NCBI RefSeq assembly: GCF_014206875.1
Contig: NZ_JACIJO010000002.1
Location: 1,524,126-1,588,125, forward strand
Length of the DNA: 64,000 nucleotides
DNA from: Algoriphagus iocasae
GTDB taxonomy: Bacteria > Bacteroidota > Bacteroidia > Cytophagales > Cyclobacteriaceae
Direction: 5' to 3'
Shown: positions 1 through 8,333 of the stretch, piece after piece
Numbering within the stretch: the first letter of the stretch is position 1
Layout: each line of letters starts with the position of its first letter
Program-made: the position numbers and the translations under genes
Notes under the pieces: model-generated
What the model was told of the DNA's origin: nothing
Database searches by the model: none
Seen by the model: only the letters and a program-made list of their open reading frames with translations

Positions 1-42
1 GACAAAGTAGTTCGCTACGCCAAAGTGGTAACTGGAGCTTAA
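1..42 (+). CDS. grpE: GrpE nucleotide exchange factor, C-terminal end only
   Basis: The first 13 codons of the window are open and end in TAA seven bases before dnaJ. The peptide [13 protein letters not shown] resembles the closing beta-strand of GrpE, whose C-terminus in this phylum typically reads like RxAKVxVG. GrpE releases ADP from DnaK. The grpE-dnaJ order is standard and the close spacing implies one transcript. The rest of the gene lies left of the window, so identification rests on this short tail plus context. Confidence 0.75.
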   Translation, partial: DKVVRYAKVVTGA

Positions 43-49
43 AAATATT

Positions 50-1162
50 ATGGCAAAAAGAGATTATTACGAAGTATTAGGTGTGTCAAAGTCGGCTTCA
101 GCCGATGAAATCAAAAAAGCATACCGTAAACTGGCGATTAAATATCACCCGGATAAAAACCCGGATAATCCCGAAGCAGAAGATAAGTTTAAAGAGGCAG
201 CTGAGGCATATGAAGTCTTAAGTAACCAAGAGAAACGTCAACGCTATGACCAATTTGGTCATCAGGGTGTTTCAGGAAATGGCGGCTTCGGCGGCGGTGG
301 AATGAACATGGAAGATATCTTCTCTCAATTTGGAGATATTTTCGGTGGTGGCGGTTTCGGTTCATTTTTCGGAGGAGCTGGAGGCGGCGGAGGCCGAAGA
401 ACGAAAAAAGGAACAAACCTTCGTGTCAAACTGAAGCTGAACTTGGCTGAGGTAGCAAACGGAGTTGAGAAAAAGATCAAAGTTAAAAGACATGTTGTAG
501 CTCCTGGAGTTACTTTCAAGAGTTGCTCTACTTGTCAGGGAACTGGTCAGATCAAGAAAGTAGTAAATACCATGCTGGGCCAAATGGTATCCGCAAGTAC
601 TTGTGCTGTTTGTGGTGGTAGTGGCCAGATCGTCGATAAGAAACCTGCAGAAGCCGATGCTAGAGGTCTGATCATCAAAGAAGAAGTGATTTCTATCAAT
701 ATTCCAGGAGGTGTAGCTGAAGGAATGCAGCTTAGCATGTCTGGAAAAGGAAATGAAATTCCAGGAGGAATTGCAGGTGATTTATTGATTGTCATTGAAG
801 AGATCGAAGATCAAGTGCTTCAAAGAGATGGAAATAATGTCATTTATGATTTATTTATTTCTTTCGTAGATGCGGCTTTGGGATCTTCTATTGAAGTGCC
901 TACCATTGACGGGAAAGTCAAAATAAAAATCGAGCCTGGAACTCAAAGCGGTAAGATGCTTCGATTGAAAGGAAAAGGAATAAAAGATATCAATGGGTAT
1001 AGTAAAGGAGATCAGTTGATTATGGTCAATGTTTGGACTCCGACCCAATTGTCCAAAGATGAAAAAGAGTCTTTGGAAGCCCTTCGGGATTCTGAAAATT
1101 TCAAACCAGATCCAGGAAAATCTGACAAATCATTTTTCGATAAAATGAAGGAGTTTTTCTAA
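50..1162 (+). CDS. dnaJ: Chaperone protein DnaJ with a single zinc site
   Basis: Hsp40 co-chaperone that delivers unfolded clients to DnaK and stimulates its ATPase. The J domain fills residues 1-70 with the HPD motif at 33-35, followed by a Gly/Phe-rich region (about 72-115), a cysteine region and the C-terminal client-binding domains. Normal DnaJ has four CxxCxGxG repeats; here only two remain (C159/C162 and C185/C188). By alignment to the usual pattern these are repeats 2 and 3, which form zinc site II. Repeats 1 and 4, which form zinc site I, have no cysteines. At 370 aa the protein has near-normal length, so this is not a truncation. It lies directly downstream of grpE and is followed by a terminator. 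Confidence 0.97.
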   Translation: MAKRDYYEVLGVSKSASADEIKKAYRKLAIKYHPDKNPDNPEAEDKFKEAAEAYEVLSNQEKRQRYDQFGHQGVSGNGGFGGGGMNMEDIFSQFGDIFGGGGFGSFFGGAGGGGGRRTKKGTNLRVKLKLNLAEVANGVEKKIKVKRHVVAPGVTFKSCSTCQGTGQIKKVVNTMLGQMVSASTCAVCGGSGQIVDKKPAEADARGLIIKEEVISINIPGGVAEGMQLSMSGKGNEIPGGIAGDLLIVIEEIEDQVLQRDGNNVIYDLFISFVDAALGSSIEVPTIDGKVKIKIEPGTQSGKMLRLKGKGIKDINGYSKGDQLIMVNVWTPTQLSKDEKESLEALRDSENFKPDPGKSDKSFFDKMKEFF

Positions 1163-1170
1163 AAATTAAA

Positions 1171-1199
1171 TTAGCCAGAAGCAATTCTGGCTTTTTTTA
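1171..1199 (+). terminator. Rho-independent terminator after dnaJ
   Basis: An 8-bp perfect stem (AGCCAGAA at 1173-1180 with TTCTGGCT at 1185-1192) encloses a GCAA loop and runs into a T tract. It begins 10 bases after the dnaJ stop and closes the grpE-dnaJ transcript. Confidence 0.85.
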
Positions 1200-1243
1200 T
1201 ATTTTTAAAAAACCTTTTTAAAGTCGCCTCGTAACCTAACGGT

Positions 1244-2131
1244 ATGCTTAGAAAATTGTGTCTACTATTTCTGGGAATCTTTGGATGTGTAGGTGTGAGT
1301 AAGGCACAGCTTGTTAAAGAGTTCAAAGCCAGCGAGAAAACTGGTTTTGAAATGGTTCATCTCGTATTTTCATCCTACAAGAGTACTACTTTAGTCAAGC
1401 GGATTAGATCCATGGAGCCTATTTATATTCATGGACATCTTCAGAAAACCAATATTCTCCCGGTATTTTCCCATGAAATCAGGAATAATGTCCTGGAATC
1501 TTCTTTGACCCATAAAAATGTCGAGTCGGATAACTTAGGGAAAAGTATTACCTCAAAAATATTCTCAGGAAGTGATTCTGATTTTGACCATACCTGGGAT
1601 TTAGGTTTGGCTTCCAATTACTTGTATAACCTGGATTTTAATTTAGGAATGGGAAAGACGGAAATCGATCTTGCCCAACTTCCTGTAAGTAGACTAAAAG
1701 TTCACAGTGCGAGTGCGGATGTGATGATTCATTATGGTTCCAAAGATCCAAATCAAGTGACCATGGATACACTTTTGGTTACTTTGAATATGGGGACTGT
1801 GGAGCTATCGGATGTGAATTTCTCCAATGCTTCCAAAATGATTTTCGAAGTCAATTATGGTTCCTTGGATTTGTCCTTCTCTGATGCCATGCCAAATAAA
1901 TGTCAAGTCATCGCGGCAGTGGGTGCGGGCTCACTTCGATTAAACCTTCCGGATGATAGCTACCCAATTAAAATCAGAATGAAAACGACTGCCATGTGCA
2001 GAACCACTCTTCCAAAATATCTGAAATCTATCGATAATCACACTTATATTACCAAGGGATTTAGCGAATCTGATCCGAGATTGCTTGAATTGATTTTGGA
2101 TGTAGGCGTTGGATCTTTAACGATAGAATAG
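1244..2131 (+). CDS. Secreted protein with beta-solenoid-like repeats, function unknown
   Basis: Not assigned to a characterised protein. A signal peptide spans about residues 1-21, ending in SKA before Gln. The C-terminal half has short repeated strands ending in Gly-small-Leu patterns (MGTVEL, YGSLDL, AGSLRL, VGSLTI), as in the right-handed 'toast-rack' fold of LiaF/DUF4097-type domains. Such domains are often found near ABC exporters or envelope stress genes. The stop lies only 14 bases before an ABC ATPase gene, so co-transcription is likely. An envelope role is inferred from the signal peptide and the neighbours only. Confidence 0.7.
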   Translation: MLRKLCLLFLGIFGCVGVSKAQLVKEFKASEKTGFEMVHLVFSSYKSTTLVKRIRSMEPIYIHGHLQKTNILPVFSHEIRNNVLESSLTHKNVESDNLGKSITSKIFSGSDSDFDHTWDLGLASNYLYNLDFNLGMGKTEIDLAQLPVSRLKVHSASADVMIHYGSKDPNQVTMDTLLVTLNMGTVELSDVNFSNASKMIFEVNYGSLDLSFSDAMPNKCQVIAAVGAGSLRLNLPDDSYPIKIRMKTTAMCRTTLPKYLKSIDNHTYITKGFSESDPRLLELILDVGVGSLTIE

Positions 2132-2145
2132 TTTTTTCAGGCTTT

Positions 2146-3039
2146 ATGCTTCAGATAAAAAATCTCAATAAATCTTACGGTTCCAATAAGGCACTTACTG
2201 ATATTGATCTCCATGTGCCAAAAGGAGTGATTTTTGGGCTTCTAGGTCCTAACGGTGCTGGGAAAACCACCCTCATCCGGATTATTAATCAAATAATTGA
2301 GGGCGATACTGGTGAGATTCTAATTGATAAGGAAGTTTTAAATCCTACCCATATATCCAAAATAGGATATCTCCCTGAGGAAAGAGGTCTTTATAAAAAG
2401 ATGAAAGTCTGGGATCAGTTGATGTATTTTGCCAGGCTTAAAGGTCTCAGCCATTCCGAGGCAAAATCGAAAATCAATTTTTGGCTAGAAAAACTAGAAA
2501 TCAGCTCTTGGAAAGAGAAAAAGATTGAGGATCTCTCCAAAGGGATGGCTCAAAAAGTCCAGTTTATTTCTACAATTATTCACGAGCCACCGCTTTTGAT
2601 TCTCGACGAACCATTTTCTGGATTTGACCCTGTCAATGCAGAATTGATAAAAAATGAAATCCTGGAGTTAAAAGAAAAAGGAACGACAGTCATTTTGAGT
2701 ACTCACAGGATGGAATCTGTCGAATTACTTTGTGACCAGGTGGCCATGATCAATCGGTCAAAAAAAATCCTCGATGGGACGATACGCGAAGTAAAGAAGA
2801 GCTTTAGACCGGAGGTCTATAAAATTTCTTTGAGAGAGTTGAAGCAATTGCTGCCACGCGAATGGATAGCAAAAGAAGATGATGGAAATTATAATTTCAC
2901 TTTGCCACTTAGCGGGAAAACTCCCAATGAATTTCTTTCCGAATTGATGCAATATGGAGAAGTAAGCCAATTTCAGGAGGTAGTTCCTAGTATGGAGGAG
3001 ATTTTTATTCATCAAGTAAAAGCGACACAACATGGATAA
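2146..3039 (+). CDS. ABC transporter ATP-binding protein (NatA/CcmA type)
   Basis: Cytoplasmic ATPase of an ABC-2 type exporter. Walker A is GPNGAGKTT at residues 34-42, the signature is LSKGM and Walker B is LLILDEP followed by FSGFD. The C-terminal roughly 80 residues form the DUF4162-like extension common in NatA-type ATPases. It overlaps the permease gene by 8 bp, so the two are translationally coupled. NatA/NatB pairs are known for sodium or drug export, but the substrate cannot be read from this sequence. Confidence 0.93.
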   Translation: MLQIKNLNKSYGSNKALTDIDLHVPKGVIFGLLGPNGAGKTTLIRIINQIIEGDTGEILIDKEVLNPTHISKIGYLPEERGLYKKMKVWDQLMYFARLKGLSHSEAKSKINFWLEKLEISSWKEKKIEDLSKGMAQKVQFISTIIHEPPLLILDEPFSGFDPVNAELIKNEILELKEKGTTVILSTHRMESVELLCDQVAMINRSKKILDGTIREVKKSFRPEVYKISLRELKQLLPREWIAKEDDGNYNFTLPLSGKTPNEFLSELMQYGEVSQFQEVVPSMEEIFIHQVKATQHG

Positions 3040-4342
3040 AATCTGGTTAGTAATCCAGCGAGAATATTTGGCAAGAGTAAAGAAAAAATCTTTCCTTTTA
3101 GCCACTTTGATCACTCCTCTGATATTTCCGGCAATCATGGGAATTTTCGTCTGGATTTCATTGGAAGATGAAGGTGGAGATGCATTACGAATCATCGAAG
3201 TAGTGGATGAAAACAAGATGTTTTTCCTGGAAAGCTCAGAGCAGTATGCATTTTCTTTCTCTGACACAGATAAAGAAGAAGCCAAAAAGATGGTGCAGGA
3301 GGGAGATCGATACGGGTTTTTATACATTCCGGAATTTAAGTTGGAGGATCCACAGGGGATAGTTTTTTATGGGGAAGAAAATCCAAGTATGAGTCTGATT
3401 TCTTATTTGGAAAATAACCTTCGGAAAAAGATCGAAGAACAGCGGCTTTTCGAAAGTGGGATCGACCCGAAAATCATCAATGAAGTTCGTACCAATGTGG
3501 GAATTCGTTCCATCACGCTGGATGAAAAAGGAGGCGAAACAGTGAATGATGCCACAGTAAATTATGCCTTAGGTTTTCTGACAGGGATTTTGATATACAT
3601 TTTTATTTTCGTCTATGGCAACCAGATCATGCAAGGTGTGATCGAAGAAAAGTCCAGCCGAATTGTAGAGATTTTGGTTTCTTCCCTCAAACCATTTCAG
3701 TTGATGCTTGGCAAAATAGTAGGAATCGGAGCGGTAGGTTTGACCCAATTTCTGATTTGGGTGGTGCTGATCGGTACTCTAACCACTTTTGTGATGGGGT
3801 ATTTGGGAATGCAAATGCCACAACAAACTGCCATGGAAATGGCTAATCCTGAATTAGCTAATAGTATCCCTCAGACCAGTAATGTGGCTGAAATCATGCA
3901 GGTCATTTCTGGAATTAATTTCCTGGGATTGGTTTTGAGCTTTTTGTTTTATTTCCTCGGTGGATACTTGCTTTACGGAGCTATGTTTGCGGCTATTGGT
4001 TCTGCGGTGGAAGCACCTTCCGAAGCTCAACAATTTATGTTTCCAGTTACGATTCCTTTGATCGCAGCTTATATGGGGTTGTTTGTTTTTGTATTGAATG
4101 ACCCGAATAGTTCGGCTTCTTTCTGGCTTTCTATCATTCCTTTGACCTCTCCGATAGCCATGATGGGTAGAGTCAGCTATGGAGTTCCTTGGTCAGATTT
4201 AGTGCTATCCATGTCTTTGCTGATTGCTGGATTCCTATTTACCACTTGGATGGCAGGAAAAATTTATAGAATCGGAATTTTGATGCATGGGACAAAGCCG
4301 TCATACAAGACACTTTGGAAATGGATCAGGATGAATAATTAG
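3032..4342 (+). CDS. ABC-2 type permease (NatB-like)
   Basis: Inner-membrane partner of the upstream ATPase. One membrane helix lies near residues 22-43, followed by a soluble extracytoplasmic domain of about 130 residues, then five or more helices from about residue 180 to 420. GVIEEKSSRIVEILVSSL is the usual ABC-2 permease signature before the second helix. At 436 aa it matches NatB-like permeases. The start overlaps the ATPase gene by 8 bp. The transported substrate is unknown. Confidence 0.92.
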   Translation: MDKIWLVIQREYLARVKKKSFLLATLITPLIFPAIMGIFVWISLEDEGGDALRIIEVVDENKMFFLESSEQYAFSFSDTDKEEAKKMVQEGDRYGFLYIPEFKLEDPQGIVFYGEENPSMSLISYLENNLRKKIEEQRLFESGIDPKIINEVRTNVGIRSITLDEKGGETVNDATVNYALGFLTGILIYIFIFVYGNQIMQGVIEEKSSRIVEILVSSLKPFQLMLGKIVGIGAVGLTQFLIWVVLIGTLTTFVMGYLGMQMPQQTAMEMANPELANSIPQTSNVAEIMQVISGINFLGLVLSFLFYFLGGYLLYGAMFAAIGSAVEAPSEAQQFMFPVTIPLIAAYMGLFVFVLNDPNSSASFWLSIIPLTSPIAMMGRVSYGVPWSDLVLSMSLLIAGFLFTTWMAGKIYRIGILMHGTKPSYKTLWKWIRMNN

Positions 4343-4380
4343 AGCCAAGAACAAAGAGCCAAGAGCCAAGAACAAAGAAC
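4341..4380. repeat. Short tandem word repeat (agagccaag units)
   Basis: Beginning inside the stop codon of the permease gene, the word AGAGCCAAG occurs three times in 30 bases. The 14-mer AGAGCCAAGAACAA is present twice (4341-4354 and 4362-4375). It is non-coding and of the low-complexity type scattered through intergenic DNA of this group. Confidence 0.6.
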
Positions 4381-4456
4381 TTATTCCCAAGATTCATGAA
4401 ACTAGAGATGGGATCAAATGCAACGTTCTTGGATTCAATTTTCAAGATTGTATTGT

Positions 4457-4496
4457 AAAAAAAATCCCGATCTAATTCTAGATCGGGATTTTTTAC
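4457..4496. terminator. Bidirectional terminator between permease and dps
   Basis: AATCCCGATCT (4463-4473) pairs perfectly with AGATCGGGATT (4480-4490). The hairpin is flanked by an A tract on the left and a T tract on the right, so it can stop transcription from both converging genes. Confidence 0.88.
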
Positions 4497-4506
4497 CTTT
4501 TGGGTG

Positions 4507-4977
4507 TTATCTCAAATAAGCAGAAAGCATCCAGATCACTTTTTCTTTCGCCGTAATATAATCGCTCATCAAGGAAGAAGTTCCTTCATCATTTGATTCA
4601 GCTGCCGCTTCTAATGTTTCCCTTTCCAGTTGTAATAAAGTCTGAAGATTGCTTTTGACTGTTTCGACCATCGTCATCGGATCTTTCACTTCTTTGGCTT
4701 CCTTAATTTTCGAAGTTTCTAAATATTCTGCGAAAGAGGATAAAGGCCTAGCTCCAAGAGTCAAGATCCTTTCCGCTACCTCATCGATGCTTGTATTTGC
4801 TTCATTATATAGCTCCTCAAATTTCGCGTGGAGTTCAAAGAAATTTGGGCCGGTCACATTCCAATGGAAGTTTCGTAGATTTTGATAATAAACTTCGTAG
4901 TTGGCCAATAATTCATTTAGCTTTTCAACCAAGATTTTACTTTCTTTTACCTCTAAACCAATTTCGTTCGTTTTCAT
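4507..4977 (-). CDS. dps: Dps-family ferritin-like DNA-protection protein
   Basis: Dps proteins assemble into 12-mer shells that oxidise and store iron with hydrogen peroxide and can bind DNA. The 156-aa length is typical. The conserved ferroxidase helices are visible as NFHWNVTGPNFFELHAKFEE followed by a second acidic stretch (LYNEANTSIDEVAERIL), which supply the His and Asp/Glu ligands at the subunit interface. It is a single-gene unit transcribed away from the divergent histidine kinase gene. I see no clear OxyR or PerR site in the 144-bp spacer. Confidence 0.92.
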   Translation of the reverse strand: MKTNEIGLEVKESKILVEKLNELLANYEVYYQNLRNFHWNVTGPNFFELHAKFEELYNEANTSIDEVAERILTLGARPLSSFAEYLETSKIKEAKEVKDPMTMVETVKSNLQTLLQLERETLEAAAESNDEGTSSLMSDYITAKEKVIWMLSAYLR

Positions 4978-5121
4978 AGCTGATATCTAGTTTTGCGCTG
5001 TTTAATTTAAGTATAAATTTACGAATAGAGACCGAGCAAGGCCAACTGAAAATTTCTATAGGCGAGTTATACGATCTATCGATTTGGACAGTTTGTACCA
5101 TATAGTACCCAATTCACATTC

Positions 5122-6357
5122 ATGAAAAATCGTTTTCAAGATCTTACCACATTAGACCTTTATAAAAACAGGAAGCAAGTCAAATGGCTGGTAATTCTCG
5201 TTTCTATTGTGATTGGTGGAGGTTCGATTTTCTATACTAACGTTTTGGTAGAGGAACTTAGAGAAAGGGAAAGAAGGCAGATCGAATTGCTCTCTTCGGC
5301 TTTGGAATATGCCGCCACCACTACAGAAAACCTAACCTTTATCAATCAGGAAATCATTCAGCAGAATTATTCGATTCCCATCATCATGGTGGATGCCACT
5401 GGCGAACCAATCGAATTCAGGAACATTCCATTCAAAGCAAATGCTAGTAGTTCGGATTCTGTGAAAACACTGGCTTTGGAGCTTGCAGAAATGCAAGAAG
5501 AATACGAGCCGATCTTATTGCGTGAGGCAGATATTCATGTTTATTACAGAAATTCGGAGCTTCTTACCAATCTAAAATATTACCCATACGTGCAGTTGGC
5601 GGTGATTTTATTATTTGGTGTTTTGGCTTACACACTTTTTAACCAAAGCAAAATATCTGAGCAAAACCGGGTTTGGGCTGGACTAACCAAAGAAACAGCG
5701 CATCAACTGGGAACTCCGATTGCTTCTTTGATGGCTTGGATCGATTATTTGAGAAATTCCCCTGTTTGGGAAGAAAACAAAGAAATCATTACTGAGATGG
5801 ATAAGGATGTGGTCAAGCTCAGAATGGTTACTGAACGTTTCAGTAGCATTGGTAGCAAACCTGTCATCCAGCCAGGAAACTTGTATTACAGCCTTGAGGA
5901 TACTGTAAATTATTTAAGGCCAAGAATATCTACGAAAGTTGACTTGACCATTAATTCTGATTCCCGTGATCTAGAGGCAATGATGAATAAACCCTTGTTT
6001 GAATGGGTGATCGAAAATATTTGTAAAAACGCGGTCGATGCCATGAAAGGGAAAGGTTCGATCACGATCGATGTAATTCAGGACTCTGAGAAATTTGTGA
6101 TCATTGATATCACAGATACAGGGAAAGGAATGGAGAAAAAGATGTATCGCAAAGTTTTTAATCCAGGCTTTTCTACCAGACAAAGAGGCTGGGGATTGGG
6201 CTTGACATTAGCCAAAAGAATCATTGAAGGCTACCATGGAGGAAAAATCTTTGTGAAGCATTCTGAGGTGGGAGTGGGTACTACTTTTCGAATTGTGCTT
6301 CATTGTAGCATAGAAGGAGCTTCTCAGTTTATTACAGAAGGAATCCTGGAATATTGA
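5122..6357 (+). CDS. Membrane sensor histidine kinase (HQLGTP H-box type)
   Basis: Two membrane helices (about residues 22-42 and 155-173) flank a sensor domain of roughly 110 residues. The dimerisation/phosphoacceptor motif is KETAHQLGTPIASL with His194; most kinases have HELRTP here. The ATPase domain has an N box (ENICKNAVDAM), G1 (DTGKGM) and G2 (GWGLGLTLAKRI), so the core is intact. No response-regulator gene is adjacent, making this an orphan kinase. Its signal and partner are unknown. Confidence 0.9.
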   Translation: MKNRFQDLTTLDLYKNRKQVKWLVILVSIVIGGGSIFYTNVLVEELRERERRQIELLSSALEYAATTTENLTFINQEIIQQNYSIPIIMVDATGEPIEFRNIPFKANASSSDSVKTLALELAEMQEEYEPILLREADIHVYYRNSELLTNLKYYPYVQLAVILLFGVLAYTLFNQSKISEQNRVWAGLTKETAHQLGTPIASLMAWIDYLRNSPVWEENKEIITEMDKDVVKLRMVTERFSSIGSKPVIQPGNLYYSLEDTVNYLRPRISTKVDLTINSDSRDLEAMMNKPLFEWVIENICKNAVDAMKGKGSITIDVIQDSEKFVIIDITDTGKGMEKKMYRKVFNPGFSTRQRGWGLGLTLAKRIIEGYHGGKIFVKHSEVGVGTTFRIVLHCSIEGASQFITEGILEY

Positions 6358-6358
6358 C

Positions 6359-6623
6359 GATTTACGAAGTTAGAAATACGAATTACGAGATCTATTGAAC
6401 TTCGGGTATTTTGGATAAAAAAGGACTTTTTAAGGATGAAGATGAAAATGCATACTCCCAAAACTTGCTTCATTATTCACAAAGCTCACTGTTGGATAAC
6501 TATGTTGCCACTATCAAAAATTTCGTATATCGTATTTCGTAAATCTTACATCTTTATATTTTCAGAATAGAAAATGGATTCTAACCCTATCGAGAATCTC
6601 GTATCTCGTATCTCGTATTTCCC
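6359..6623. repeat. Intergenic array of inverted tcgta/tacga words
   Basis: This gene-free stretch of about 350 bases is dominated by short degenerate words. A block of TTACGA/ATACGA/TTACGAGA words occurs at 6362-6391, and its inverse complement (TTTCGTATATCGTATTTCG) at 6520-6540. Three further TCTCGTA units lie at 6597-6617. The first and second blocks could form a long imperfect stem. No ORF in the region has recognisable protein features. The only other signal is the prfC promoter at its right end. Confidence 0.65.
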
Positions 6624-6683
6624 AATTCATATTTCCCCAAATTCTCCTTTGGAACTTCTGTCTCATTTTTAGTGGTTTTTCCC

Positions 6684-6691
6684 TACCTTTG
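6684..6691 (+). promoter_or_regulatory. Consensus -7 promoter box of prfC
   Basis: TACCTTTG matches the Bacteroidota primary sigma -7 consensus TAnnTTTG. It ends 21 bases before the chosen prfC ATG, giving a leader of about 15 nt. It also overlaps the upstream TTG at 6689, which argues against that codon as the start. I do not see a good -33 element. Confidence 0.6.
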
Positions 6692-6712
6692 CCCCCTAAT
6701 TTGATGTCTCCC

Positions 6713-8293
6713 ATGAGTTTGAAAGAAGAAATCCAGAAGCGTAGAACCTTTGCCATTATTGCTCACCCGGATGCGGGTAAGACCACTTTGACTGAAAAAC
6801 TGTTGCTTTTTGGTGGTGCAATCCAGACTGCTGGTGCCGTAAAATCGAATAAAATCGATACCGCAACCAAGTCTGACTGGATGGCGATCGAGAAGCAAAG
6901 AGGGATCTCTGTTGCTACTTCTGTCATGGGATTTGAATACAAGGATGTCAAAATCAACTTGCTTGATACTCCTGGTCACCAGGATTTCGCAGAAGATACT
7001 TACCGTACTTTGACTGCGGTGGATTCTGTCATCATGGTAATTGACTGTGTGAAAGGGGTGGAGATGCAGACTGAGAAATTGATGGAAGTGTGTCGCATGA
7101 GAAATACTCCTGTAATCTGCTTTATTAATAAGCTCGATAGAGAAGGTCGTGATCCTTATGAATTGATCGAGGAAGTAGAGCAAAAGCTAAACATTCAATG
7201 TCACCCTCTTTCCTGGCCAATCGGTATGGGAAAAAGCTTCAAAGGAGTTTACAATCTTTTTGACCATAAACTCAATCTTTTTACTCCTTCTCAACGAAAA
7301 CTGAGCGATGTTCGTCAGGTTTTTGAAGATGTGCAAGATCCGGAATTGGAAGAGTTGATCGGTAAAAACTTTGCCAATCAATTGCGCGAAGATGTGGAAT
7401 TGATCGAGGGTGTTTATCCTGAATTTGATACGAAAGAATACTTAGAAGGGAGAGTTGCTCCGGTTTTCTTTGGCTCTGCAGTGAATAATTTCGGGATCAA
7501 TGAGATGCTGGATACTTTTATCAAAATCGCTCCTGCTCCAAAAAGCCGTAGAACTGAAGATCGGGAAGTGATGCCTGATGAGAAAAAATTCTCTGGTTTT
7601 GTGTTTAAGATCCACGCGAATATGGATCCCAATCACCGAAACAGAATTGCTTTCTTGAGAATTTGTTCAGGTACTTTTGAGCGAAATAAACCTTACAACC
7701 ATGTGCGTGGCCCGAAACCTTTACGATTCTCTAATGTGACCCAATTTATGGCGCAGGATAAAGAAATGATCGATGAGGCATTTCCAGGGGATATTGTGGG
7801 GCTTTATGATACCGGAAACCTGAAGATCGGCGATACGCTGACCGACGGCGAAAACATGCAGTTTGTTGGGATTCCTAGTTTCTCGCCCGAGATTTTCCGC
7901 GAGGTGGTAAACAAGGATGCGATGAAGACCAAGCAATTGGAAAAAGGACTTCAGCAATTGATGGAAGAAGGAGTGGCACAGCTGTTTACTTTTGATATGG
8001 GTTCTAGAAAAGTAGTGGGTACGGTTGGGCAACTTCAGTTTGAGGTCATCCAATTCCGTCTTAAAAACGAATACAATGCGACGGTGGAGTTTCACCCGAT
8101 GAATCTATACAAAGCCTGCTGGATCACCAGCAAGGACAAAAAGCAGTTAGAAGAGTTTGTCCGATCCAAAAACCGTCACATAGCTCACGACAAAGATGGC
8201 AAGCTGGTTTTTATGGCCGAATCAAAAGCCTGGCTTCAGATGGTGATGGATAATTATCCTGAGATAGAATTTCACTTTACATCTGATATTTAA
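6713..8293 (+). CDS. prfC: Peptide chain release factor 3
   Basis: RF3 is the translational GTPase that recycles RF1/RF2 from ribosomes after termination. GTPase motifs are present: AHPDAGKTT (G1), LDTPGHQDF (G3) and NKLDREG (G4), followed by EF-Tu-like and C-terminal RF3 domains. From ATG 6713 ([20 protein letters not shown]) the protein is 526 aa, close to the family norm of about 529. ATG 6704 is possible and TTG 6689 is unlikely because it overlaps the promoter box. It is a monocistronic gene closed by a terminator. Confidence 0.96.
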   Translation: MSLKEEIQKRRTFAIIAHPDAGKTTLTEKLLLFGGAIQTAGAVKSNKIDTATKSDWMAIEKQRGISVATSVMGFEYKDVKINLLDTPGHQDFAEDTYRTLTAVDSVIMVIDCVKGVEMQTEKLMEVCRMRNTPVICFINKLDREGRDPYELIEEVEQKLNIQCHPLSWPIGMGKSFKGVYNLFDHKLNLFTPSQRKLSDVRQVFEDVQDPELEELIGKNFANQLREDVELIEGVYPEFDTKEYLEGRVAPVFFGSAVNNFGINEMLDTFIKIAPAPKSRRTEDREVMPDEKKFSGFVFKIHANMDPNHRNRIAFLRICSGTFERNKPYNHVRGPKPLRFSNVTQFMAQDKEMIDEAFPGDIVGLYDTGNLKIGDTLTDGENMQFVGIPSFSPEIFREVVNKDAMKTKQLEKGLQQLMEEGVAQLFTFDMGSRKVVGTVGQLQFEVIQFRLKNEYNATVEFHPMNLYKACWITSKDKKQLEEFVRSKNRHIAHDKDGKLVFMAESKAWLQMVMDNYPEIEFHFTSDI

Positions 8294-8297
8294 AAGC

Positions 8298-8333
8298 AAG
8301 CCCTTCAGAATTAAATAGTCTGGAGGGTTTTTT
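8298..8333 (+). terminator. Terminator after prfC
   Basis: CCCTTCAGA (8301-8309) pairs with TCTGGAGGG (8319-8327), including one G-U pair, and is followed by six T. The T tract touches the stop codon of the convergent downstream gene. Confidence 0.8.

Noticed and set aside
2758..3327. 189-aa ORF on the minus strand
   Set aside because: It lies across the ABC ATPase and permease genes, which have clear motifs; composition is that of an antisense shadow.
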